A stretch of 7,319 nt of DNA from a bacterium (GTDB taxonomy: Bacteria > Nitrospinota_A > UBA7883 > JACRGQ01): the NCBI GenBank assembly GCA_021815535.1, contig JAKAGL010000120.1:1-7319 (forward strand). Direction: 5' to 3'. A program made the position numbers and the translations under genes. This document shows positions 1 to 5,577 of this stretch, piece by piece. The notes below the pieces were generated by a model. It had not been told where the DNA came from and did no database searches. It saw nothing but the letters and a program-made list of their open reading frames with translations. The first letter of the stretch is position 1, and each line of letters opens with the position of its first letter.

Positions 1-2
1 TG

Positions 3-776
3 CCGAACGTGTACGAAGATGTTTCAGACATCATTCTCAACCTTAAAGAGGTGATTATCGATGTGCCGAACGATGAACCGGTGAAGTTGACCATCGACGA
101 AAGCGGCAAAAAGGAAATCACCGGCGCGGACATCAAGTGCCCTCCCGGCGTGATTATCATCAATCCGGGCGCCCACATCTGCTCGCTGATGGACAAGAAG
201 GCCGTTTTCAAGGCGGAACTTTTCGTCCGGCTCGGCCGCGGGTATATCACCTCTGAAGACGTCAAGGTTGATGATGCCGACATCTCCGTGATTCCGATCG
301 ACGCGAATTTCTCACCAGTCCGCAAGGTTAATTTTACCGTTGAAAAAACCCGCGTGGGCGGAAGCGCCGATTTTGACAAACTGGTTCTCGAAGTGTGGAC
401 CAATGGCACCATCGATGCCGAAACCGCCGTTTCCAACGCGGCCCGCATCCAACGCGATCACATGAACCTTTTCATCGCCGCCGGCGAGGAAGAAGAACTG
501 CCCAAGCAGGAAGTGAAAGCCGAGCGCCGGAAGCCGACCATCAATTTGAACCGGAGCGTCGAGGAGCTGGAGCTTTCCGTGCGTTCGTACAACTGCTTGC
601 AAAAGGCAAACATCAAAACCATCCGCGAACTCGTCCAAAAGACGGATTCCGAAATGCTCAAAACCCGCAACTTTGGGCGGAAATCGCTTAATGAAATTAA
701 GCAGATTCTCTCCGAAATGGGCTTGAGCCTCGGTATGTCTGATGATGAAATCCGCGCTATCGAGTCAGATCAGTAA
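3..776 (+). CDS. rpoA: RNA polymerase alpha subunit, 3' part (5' end outside window)
   Basis: This is the alpha subunit, which dimerises to nucleate assembly of core RNA polymerase and whose C-terminal domain binds UP-element DNA and activators. The frame is already open at base 3, and the first visible residues (PNVYEDVSDIILNLKEV) match the family near residue 60 of the E. coli protein, so about 58 N-terminal residues lie outside. Counting from the Val codon at base 9, the rest of the N-terminal domain runs to about residue 160, followed by a Glu/Lys-rich linker and the C-terminal domain at about 180-243. The DNA-contact residues equivalent to E. coli R265, N268, C269, G296, K298 and S299 are present as R192, N195, C196, G223, K225 and S226. 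The usual Pro in the PNLG turn is Arg (RNFG). The stop codon is part of the rplQ ribosome binding site, so the two genes are co-transcribed. Identity is secure. Confidence 0.97.
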   Translation, partial: PNVYEDVSDIILNLKEVIIDVPNDEPVKLTIDESGKKEITGADIKCPPGVIIINPGAHICSLMDKKAVFKAELFVRLGRGYITSEDVKVDDADISVIPIDANFSPVRKVNFTVEKTRVGGSADFDKLVLEVWTNGTIDAETAVSNAARIQRDHMNLFIAAGEEEELPKQEVKAERRKPTINLNRSVEELELSVRSYNCLQKANIKTIRELVQKTDSEMLKTRNFGRKSLNEIKQILSEMGLSLGMSDDEIRAIESDQ

Positions 777-780
777 GGAG
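774..780 (+). promoter_or_regulatory. rplQ ribosome binding site overlapping the rpoA stop
   Basis: TAAGGAG lies 5 nt before the rplQ ATG at 786 and its first three bases are the rpoA stop codon. A ribosome ending rpoA therefore sits on the rplQ initiation region, which fits translational coupling of the two genes. Confidence 0.8.
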
Positions 781-785
781 CGGCC

Positions 786-1205
786 ATGAGGCATTTAAAA
801 GACGGCAGAAAATTCGACATGAACACCGCGCAGCGTGTCGCGATGTTTCGCAATATGGTGACATCCCTCCTCCAGTATGAGAAGATCACCACCACCCTGC
901 ACCGCGCCAAGGAATTGCGCCGCGTCGCGGAAAAGACCATCACCCTCGGCAAGAATGGCACGCCCGGATGCCGCCGCAAAGCCCTCGGCTTTGTCCGCAG
1001 CGAAGATGTGGTTAGCAAGGTTTTCGGGCCCCTTGCGGAGCGCTACAAGGCACGCAAGGGCGGCTATACCCGCGTGTTCAAAGCGGGATTCCGCAATGGT
1101 GACGGCGCGGCAATGGCCATTATAGAATTGGTCGATCGCGATGTCACCGCGGCTCCGAAGCGCCGCACCCGCCGCGCTGAAAAGGAAGAAGCCGCACAGG
1201 CTTGA
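786..1205 (+). CDS. rplQ: 50S ribosomal protein L17
   Basis: This is large-subunit protein bL17, which sits near the polypeptide exit tunnel region. The 139-residue product begins MRHLKDGRKF and has the family landmarks in order: AMFRNM (about 19-24), the KELRRVAEK helix (about 41-49), GGYTRVFKAGFRNGD (about 92-106) and MAIIELVDRD (about 110-119). The C-terminal tail after about 119 is rich in Arg, Lys, Glu and Ala and is slightly longer than in E. coli (127 residues in total). It follows rpoA by 9 nt, the order usual for the end of the alpha operon, and is closed by a strong terminator. The start is fixed by the conserved N-terminus and by the adjacent AAGGAG. Confidence 0.97.
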   Translation: MRHLKDGRKFDMNTAQRVAMFRNMVTSLLQYEKITTTLHRAKELRRVAEKTITLGKNGTPGCRRKALGFVRSEDVVSKVFGPLAERYKARKGGYTRVFKAGFRNGDGAAMAIIELVDRDVTAAPKRRTRRAEKEEAAQA

Positions 1206-1231
1206 CCACTCGTCACGATTTTGCCGCTAAA

Positions 1232-1262
1232 GCCGGGTTGGGTATCCAGCCCGGCCTTTTTT
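1232..1262 (+). terminator. Rho-independent terminator of the rpoA-rplQ operon
   Basis: A 10-bp stem (GCCGGGTTGG, 1232-1241, with CCAGCCCGGC, 1246-1255, including one G-U pair) closes a GTAT loop. It is followed by one C and a run of six T. It lies 26 nt after the rplQ stop and separates this operon from cheY. Confidence 0.92.
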
Positions 1263-1284
1263 ATTATCTTCCCTTATACCTCTT

Positions 1285-1313
1285 TTGATTTGGCCGGATT
1301 TTTCGGGTATAGT
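1285..1313 (+). promoter_or_regulatory. Sigma70-type promoter for cheY
   Basis: The -35 hexamer TTGATT (1285-1290) and the -10 hexamer TATAGT (1308-1313) are 17 nt apart. Transcription would start at about 1320, giving a leader of about 55 nt. The leader contains a small dyad, ACTGCA-caa-TGCAGT (1330-1344). No sigma28-type flagellar promoter pattern was seen. The position directly after a terminator supports a separate transcription unit. Confidence 0.72.
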
Positions 1314-1374
1314 TATTCGAAATAGGGTAACTGCACAATGCAGTGTTTGCTTGGTTTACTAAAGAGGGAGCGTT

Positions 1375-1761
1375 ATGGCAGAACTTGATCCGAATATGCG
1401 CGTATTGGTGATCGACGACTTCGCCACTATGCGTAAAATCGAAAAAAACATTCTGGGCCAATTGGGCATTAAAAATGTTGACGAAGCTGATGATGGATCA
1501 ACCGCATTACCGAAACTGAAGGCCAACCAATACGATGTGGTCTTGTTGGACTGGAATATGCCGAACATGACCGGTCTTGAGCTTCTCAAGGCCATGCGAG
1601 CGGAAGATTCCCTTAAAAGTGTGCCGGTTATCATGGTTACCGCCGAGGCGTTGAAGGATAACGTGGTCGCCGCCGCACAGGCTGGGGTTAACGACTACGT
1701 GGTGAAGCCGTTCAACGCCGCGACGCTTGAAGAAAAGTTGCGGAAGGTTCTTAAGCTGTAA
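1375..1761 (+). CDS. cheY: CheY chemotaxis response regulator
   Basis: This is a stand-alone receiver domain of 128 residues that carries a phosphoryl group from CheA to the flagellar switch protein FliM. The visible active site is complete: acidic pair D14-D15, phosphoacceptor D59 in the DWNMPNMTG loop, T89 in MVTAEA, K111 in VVKPF, and Y108 at the position of E. coli Y106. The sequence follows E. coli CheY closely along its whole length, including AAQAG and AATLEEKL, which argues for a true CheY rather than a generic receiver. There is no output domain. The start has GAGGGAG (1364-1370) 4 nt upstream. No other chemotaxis or flagellar gene is in the window, and the gene has its own promoter and terminator, so it is an isolated copy here. 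A CheY-like protein acting outside motility remains possible. Confidence 0.92.
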   Translation: MAELDPNMRVLVIDDFATMRKIEKNILGQLGIKNVDEADDGSTALPKLKANQYDVVLLDWNMPNMTGLELLKAMRAEDSLKSVPVIMVTAEALKDNVVAAAQAGVNDYVVKPFNAATLEEKLRKVLKL

Positions 1762-1790
1762 ATTCGGAAGTTTAATTTCGGACTTATTGG

Positions 1791-1818
1791 GCCATCCCCA
1801 AGGGGATGGCTTTTTTTT
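1791..1818 (+). terminator. Rho-independent terminator of cheY
   Basis: A perfect inverted repeat, GCCATCCCC (1791-1799) and GGGGATGGC (1802-1810), is followed by eight T (1811-1818). It starts 29 nt after the cheY stop. On the minus strand the same hairpin lies 33 nt beyond the stop of the convergent TPR gene, but no U-run follows it there, so it is a terminator mainly for cheY. Confidence 0.95.
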
Positions 1819-1842
1819 GTTTCGGGATGGAAATGCCGCCTG

Positions 1843-2586
1843 TTATTTCAGAGACTTGAGCAGGTCCGCCGCTTCCTGAAAATCGGTTTTTATCGCCAGT
1901 GCCTTTTGCAAGGCCTCACGTGCCTCGGCGGTCTTCCCCCACTCCTTATAAGCACGACCCATGTTGAAATGGAGCGCTTCGTCGCCCGGATCAATTGCCG
2001 AGGCCGTTTGGTAGTTGCGGATCGCTTCCTCAAACATACCGCTTTTGCGCAGGGTGATCCCCAGTTCATTGAGGGTATGTTTGTTGTCTTCGTCATAGAG
2101 GGTGTTGGTGGAAGCCATCTTCTCGAAATGTTCCTTGGCCTTCTCCACTTCGCCCAGCGCCAGGTGGGCCTGCCCCTTTCCCAGGTGTGCGTCCAGGCGT
2201 TTGTCGTCTGCCTTGAGCGCTTGGCCGAATTCGAAAGTCGCCGAATTGTACTCCTTCTTCTGTAGGTGCTCTTCCCCCTTCCGCACTTTTTCATCCACCG
2301 CCGCGGCCTTTTTTTCCTCCGGTGATTTCTTTCGCAGATCGCATTCATGGGTGGCGCAATCCTTGAAACGGGCGGCAAAATCTTCCCGGGTGATTGACTC
2401 GGCGACGATGGGCGAGGGGGAACCGTCCGGCTTTAGATAGCAGATATCCACTTCGTCTCTCGCGTTATTTCTAGCGAAGTAATGAAGGTCGTGATGGTCG
2501 GTGGTCACTTTATGCGTACCGCCGGTTCCCATCTGAAGAATCTTCCGCTCGTAATAAATACCGCTGATTTTTTCCGGTGCGCCCAT
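1843..2586 (-). CDS. TPR protein with unrecognised N-terminal domain
   Basis: The product has 247 residues and no signal peptide or membrane segment, so it is probably cytoplasmic. Residues about 8-85 form a domain I do not recognise. It contains a His-rich strand-like segment (TTDHHDLHYFARNN, 28-41) and a CATHEC motif with C77 and C82. Residues 86-110 are Lys/Glu-rich. The rest is tetratricopeptide repeats: about 100-133, a weaker unit at about 134-161, then 168-201 and 203-236, with the typical Gly/Ala/Tyr spacing and the AIDPGDE-type turn. TPR arrays bind partner proteins, but the partner is unknown. The ATG at 2586 has only a weak purine stretch (GGGAAAAG) upstream. The gene starts 20 nt after the stop of the bactofilin-TPR gene on the same strand, so the two are probably one operon and may act together. 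The reading frame is supported by the TPR pattern; the function is not known. Confidence 0.85.
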   Translation of the reverse strand: MGAPEKISGIYYERKILQMGTGGTHKVTTDHHDLHYFARNNARDEVDICYLKPDGSPSPIVAESITREDFAARFKDCATHECDLRKKSPEEKKAAAVDEKVRKGEEHLQKKEYNSATFEFGQALKADDKRLDAHLGKGQAHLALGEVEKAKEHFEKMASTNTLYDEDNKHTLNELGITLRKSGMFEEAIRNYQTASAIDPGDEALHFNMGRAYKEWGKTAEAREALQKALAIKTDFQEAADLLKSLK

Positions 2587-2606
2587 GCGTGCTTTTCCCG
2601 TGTGGA

Positions 2607-4316
2607 TCAGTTGACGCCGCCGGACTGCTTTTGCGCGGCCTTGAATTTTTCAAGTTGGGAGTGGAAGTACGGATTGGCGGGCCGCAACTTGATCGCTTTC
2701 TCGATCAACCCGATCGCTTTTTCGTAATCCTGCTGCTGAAAGTAAATTTCGGAAAGGGTGTCGATGTAATCCGGCACATTTTCGTTGTATCGCATGGATG
2801 CGATGGAATATTTCTGTGCGTCGTCAAGCTTCCGCTTCTGCTGTGCGTAGAGCCACGCCAAACGGTTGATCGCTGGGGCGTAGTCAGGATCGATATCCAG
2901 AATTTTCTTGCAGAATTCTTCGGCCTTCCCCGCGTCTCCCCGGCGGCTATAAGTGATGGCCAGCCCAAGAAAAGACCGGATGTTGTCCGGACTGGCCTGA
3001 AGCGCGGCTTGGAACATCTCCGTCGCTTTTTCGGTTTTTCCCTGCGAGAGGTTGACGTATCCCATGTTGTTGGTGGCTTCGGCGCTCTGCGGATCAAGCC
3101 GTGCGTAGAGGTTGAAATATTCCATCGCTTTATCCTCGAGGCCGGCTTTGTGGCATGCATACGCCAGTTCGTAAATGGCATCCTTGTTGTTCGGGCTCTT
3201 GCCCACGGCCTCGATAAAGGTTTCAATGGATTCGTTGATACGGCCCAGTTTTTTCTGCAACCGGCCAATGGTCATCAGGTCGTCAAGATTGCGCGGGTTC
3301 TGGGCGATTTTATCCCGATACAAGGAAAGCGCCTGTTCGGTCTTGCCTATGCCGTTATAGAGATCGAAGAGTTCCTTTGCCGCGCTTTCGGCCGCGTCGG
3401 GCCGTTTATCCAAAAGCATGGAGTTGAGTTCTATCAGCTTGTCAGTTTTCTTCGCGGCGGTGTACCAGCTTTTCAGCTTGGATACAATCTGTTCATCCTT
3501 GGGGTGTGCGCTCAGATAACTGAGATAGTTTACAGCGGCATCATCCTTGTCCCCGTTATTCTCCTGTGCCATGGCAAGCCGTTTCACCATTTCGGGCTCC
3601 AGCGGGGCCAATTCTCTCACACGCTCATAAACAGCTGCCGCCCGTCCCCAGTGTCCTTCATCGAAATATGCGTTTCCCAACGGCAACAACTTTTGAGCGT
3701 CGTTGCCGGCGAAAGTCTCATAAATGTAGCGGGAGGCCAGGCTGGTTCCCATCTTTTCTTTGGCCATGATAACAAACCACCCCGACGGGATTAATAACGC
3801 CAGGAGCAGAACCATTAGCCACACAAACACCTTCTTTATGCCGGAACCCGACGCAGCAGGGGCGTTCGCCTCTTCATGGCCGGGCATCGAATCCGGTTGC
3901 TGGAAGCCGGTGTTGTTCCAGAACGATTGGAATGTGTTGTTAAGCGTTCTTTTCAGCTTGGATTCCTTGGGGGAGAAGAAGCCGGCGGGGAGCGATTCGG
4001 GCATGGTACAAAGACCGCGGAAGAGCGCCCCTTCCTCGGAGATGAACGACGGGGTATCGATGTTTCCCGTCAGTCTGCTGCCGGCAAGTATGGATATCCG
4101 GGTAACCCCGCGGACATCGCCATTGATCTCGCCCATATTGTAAAGAGAGCCGACATTCACCGTTGCATCGATCTTTCCGCTGGGGCCGACAATCAGGGTG
4201 TCTTGGGTTTCGATGTGTCCTTTAAAATGGCCCTCGAACCGGAGGGCTCCTTTGAATATGAGTTTCCCCTCCATCTGGACGCCGTGGCCACAATAAGAGT
4301 TCAGTTCGTCATGCAT
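2607..4316 (-). CDS. Bactofilin-domain / transmembrane / TPR fusion protein
   Basis: The 569-residue product has three parts. Residues about 4-104 match the bactofilin (polymer-forming cytoskeletal) family: LNSYCGHGVQMEGKL, FEGHFKGHI, DTLIVGPSGKIDA, GEINGDV and EEGALFRG, with the regular turns of a right-handed beta-helix. Residues about 105-160 are a Pro/Ser/Asn-rich linker. Residues about 163-184 (VFVWLMVLLLALLIPSGWFV) are one strongly hydrophobic transmembrane segment preceded by two Lys, predicting the N-terminus inside and the C-terminus outside. Residues about 205-565 are an array of TPR units, clearest at 345-375, 378-410, 412-444, 446-478 and 516-549. Bactofilins assemble into cytoplasmic filaments without nucleotide, and TPR arrays bind proteins. 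The inferred role is an envelope scaffold linking a cytoplasmic polymer to periplasmic partners. The ATG at 4316 is chosen because LNS..G.G at residues 5-12 matches the normal bactofilin N-terminus. A TTG at 4355 is in frame but coincides with a promoter -35 element. Domain calls are firm; the topology and role are inferred. Confidence 0.9.
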   Translation of the reverse strand: MHDELNSYCGHGVQMEGKLIFKGALRFEGHFKGHIETQDTLIVGPSGKIDATVNVGSLYNMGEINGDVRGVTRISILAGSRLTGNIDTPSFISEEGALFRGLCTMPESLPAGFFSPKESKLKRTLNNTFQSFWNNTGFQQPDSMPGHEEANAPAASGSGIKKVFVWLMVLLLALLIPSGWFVIMAKEKMGTSLASRYIYETFAGNDAQKLLPLGNAYFDEGHWGRAAAVYERVRELAPLEPEMVKRLAMAQENNGDKDDAAVNYLSYLSAHPKDEQIVSKLKSWYTAAKKTDKLIELNSMLLDKRPDAAESAAKELFDLYNGIGKTEQALSLYRDKIAQNPRNLDDLMTIGRLQKKLGRINESIETFIEAVGKSPNNKDAIYELAYACHKAGLEDKAMEYFNLYARLDPQSAEATNNMGYVNLSQGKTEKATEMFQAALQASPDNIRSFLGLAITYSRRGDAGKAEEFCKKILDIDPDYAPAINRLAWLYAQQKRKLDDAQKYSIASMRYNENVPDYIDTLSEIYFQQQDYEKAIGLIEKAIKLRPANPYFHSQLEKFKAAQKQSGGVN

Positions 4317-4326
4317 TACCCTAAGG

Positions 4327-4355
4327 TTTATATTTTGAAAATAGCCACAAGTCAA
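4327..4355 (-). promoter_or_regulatory. Sigma70-type promoter of the bactofilin-TPR operon
   Basis: Reading the minus strand, TTGACT (4355-4350) and TATAAA (4332-4327) are separated by 17 nt. This is the best promoter match upstream of the operon. The -10 element ends 10 nt before the ATG at 4316, so a start site at the usual distance gives a 5' leader of only about 2-5 nt. The AGGG (4321-4318) before the ATG is too close for normal Shine-Dalgarno use. Transcript start is inferred, not seen. Confidence 0.65.
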
Positions 4356-4680
4356 GGTGTTTTAGCGGGTTAGCGGTTTCAGCGAGAATCGCGGCAACCC
4401 TGTTTTGGGCCTAAAAGATAGCCAATTTTGCTGGGCGGATTATTTCTGCATCGCTGCTGCCAAGCGCTATTGCCTCACAACATTCCCCATCATTTGATGG
4501 GAAATGTTCTGTAGGCCTGCGCCAAGTATTCGTTTATCGTTTTAAATTTATGGATGGGGTTAATGAACGTCACGACATGAAAATAAGTAGAGCCTCCTGT
4601 GATTTGCCGGTCACTGGTTGGCATGGGAGATTAATATTTTCTTGTTTTGTCTATTAAAATAGAGAATCTCATTGTGATTC
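4356..4680. other. AT-rich divergent intergenic region without a gene
   Basis: This stretch lies between the two divergent promoters and is visibly richer in A and T than the flanking genes, especially after about 4520. No convincing coding region was found on either strand: the short open frames present lack ribosome binding sites. It holds an imperfect 13-bp dyad at 4479-4508 and overlapping AT-rich dyads at 4627-4680 next to the promoter of the secreted protein. It could contain operators or a small RNA, but nothing identifies either. Confidence 0.6.
4479..4508. repeat. Imperfect inverted repeat (two 6-bp blocks, one mismatch)
   Basis: The arms AACATTCCCCATC (4479-4491) and GATGGGAAATGTT (4496-4508) pair except at one position, around a 4-nt centre. 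On the minus strand the mismatch becomes a G-U pair, giving 13 continuous pairs. No T-run follows on either strand, so it does not look like an intrinsic terminator. It could be a protein-binding dyad or an RNA hairpin. Confidence 0.55.
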
Positions 4681-4709
4681 TTGACATTTCATATTGCATA
4701 CAATAGAAT
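4681..4709 (+). promoter_or_regulatory. Sigma70-type promoter for the secreted protein / rnhA
   Basis: A consensus -35 TTGACA (4681-4686) is 17 nt from TAGAAT (4704-4709), a 5-of-6 match to the -10 consensus. The upstream 50 nt are AT-rich, which could act as an UP element. Transcription would start at about 4716, giving a leader of about 95 nt that contains a short GC-rich dyad (GCACG-gg-CGTGC, 4739-4750). Confidence 0.8.
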
Positions 4710-4810
4710 ATAACAACTTTAAATAAAGGATATTTATTGCACGGGCGTGCTTGTTATTATCTTCACTCCTCGCCGCCAAATAATTAACAAGGGAAGTTTT
4801 GAGGGAGCCC

Positions 4811-5575
4811 ATGAAAAAACCGCTGATTCTGATTGCCTGTATCCTCCTCACTGCGGGGATGGCTCAAGCAACGCCATCGAAACTGATACGCATTCCTTCC
4901 ACTGATGTACAGCCGTACGGAACGTTCCACATGGCTATTGAAAATACCACAACCATGTTCCGGCAACGGGATATTGGCGCCCATGCGGACCCGATGGATC
5001 TGGGCATCTCTGCTGGCTTGAACGATTTCGGGACGTTTCAGATTGAAGCGGGCGTCGATATCCGCGAGCCATACGACTATCCGCTTACCGCCCATGCCAA
5101 GATTGCCACCACAGAAGAGGCGTTTGGCAAGTGGGGGCCAATTCTGGCTATCGGGGCGTATGATGTTGGCGCAGAAAAATACAAGAACGATGTCAATATC
5201 GTTTATGGCGAAGCGTCAAAAACCATATCATTCATCGGACGCTTCACCGTTGGCTATTTTTTTGGCAATTCATATTTTCTTAAAAACTCCTCCGGCAATG
5301 CCGACAGCAGCGGCCTGATGCTCGGCTTTGACCGGCGTATGCCCGAGATTAATCAAAAGCTCTGGTTCGGCATTGACTATATGGGTAGTCACAGCTCCTA
5401 CGGCGCGCTTTCATTTGGTTTCGGCTGGTCTTTCAGCGAAAAAGCGACGTTGGTTCTCGGTTATGTACGCTATAACGATGAGGCGATGGCAAGAGGTTGG
5501 CCGCCGGGCGATACCACCACGAACTCAGCGGTGGGGGCCAACACGATGACCCTGCAGGCGCACTTCGACTTCTGA
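4811..5575 (+). CDS. Secreted, probable outer-membrane beta-barrel protein of unknown function
   Basis: The 254-residue product begins with a clear Sec signal peptide: MKKP, a hydrophobic core at 5-17, and an AQA site giving predicted cleavage after residue 20. The mature part starts TPSKLIRIPSTDVQPYGTF, which resembles the start of YjbH-like exported beta-barrel proteins, though I cannot confirm that family. It contains many alternating hydrophobic/polar strands with aromatic girdle residues (about 37-46, 74-82, 110-118, 141-151, 184-191, 199-208, 213-221 and 245-254) and ends in Phe, as many outer-membrane barrels do. No Cys lies at the cleavage site, so it is not a lipoprotein. The ATG at 4811 is chosen because GAGGGAG (4801-4807) lies just before it and the signal peptide starts there; an in-frame TTG at 4799 lies before that site. 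It has its own strong promoter, and rnhA follows 2 nt after its stop. Confidence 0.85.
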   Translation: MKKPLILIACILLTAGMAQATPSKLIRIPSTDVQPYGTFHMAIENTTTMFRQRDIGAHADPMDLGISAGLNDFGTFQIEAGVDIREPYDYPLTAHAKIATTEEAFGKWGPILAIGAYDVGAEKYKNDVNIVYGEASKTISFIGRFTVGYFFGNSYFLKNSSGNADSSGLMLGFDRRMPEINQKLWFGIDYMGSHSSYGALSFGFGWSFSEKATLVLGYVRYNDEAMARGWPPGDTTTNSAVGANTMTLQAHFDF

Positions 5576-5577
5576 CG

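Noticed and set aside
2577..3794. A 405-codon open frame on the plus strand
   Set aside because: It lies opposite the bactofilin-TPR gene, whose domains are clearly real. The plus-strand translation shows no recognisable domain and is a by-product of the codon pattern on the other strand.
4317..4355. TTG start giving 13 extra residues on the bactofilin protein
   Set aside because: The TTG is the first three bases of a good -35 element, and the bactofilin N-terminal pattern begins just after the ATG at 4316.
4550..4657. Small 35-codon frame in the divergent intergenic region
   Set aside because: It has no ribosome binding site, no promoter at a sensible distance and no recognisable product.
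4799..4810. TTG start giving 4 extra residues on the secreted protein
   Set aside because: It precedes the Shine-Dalgarno sequence at 4801-4807, and MKKP at 4811 is the natural signal peptide start.
5497..5577. ATG at 5497 as the rnhA start
   Set aside because: It would overlap the upstream gene by 79 nt and add 27 residues unrelated to RNase HI. The GTG at 5578 is more economical.
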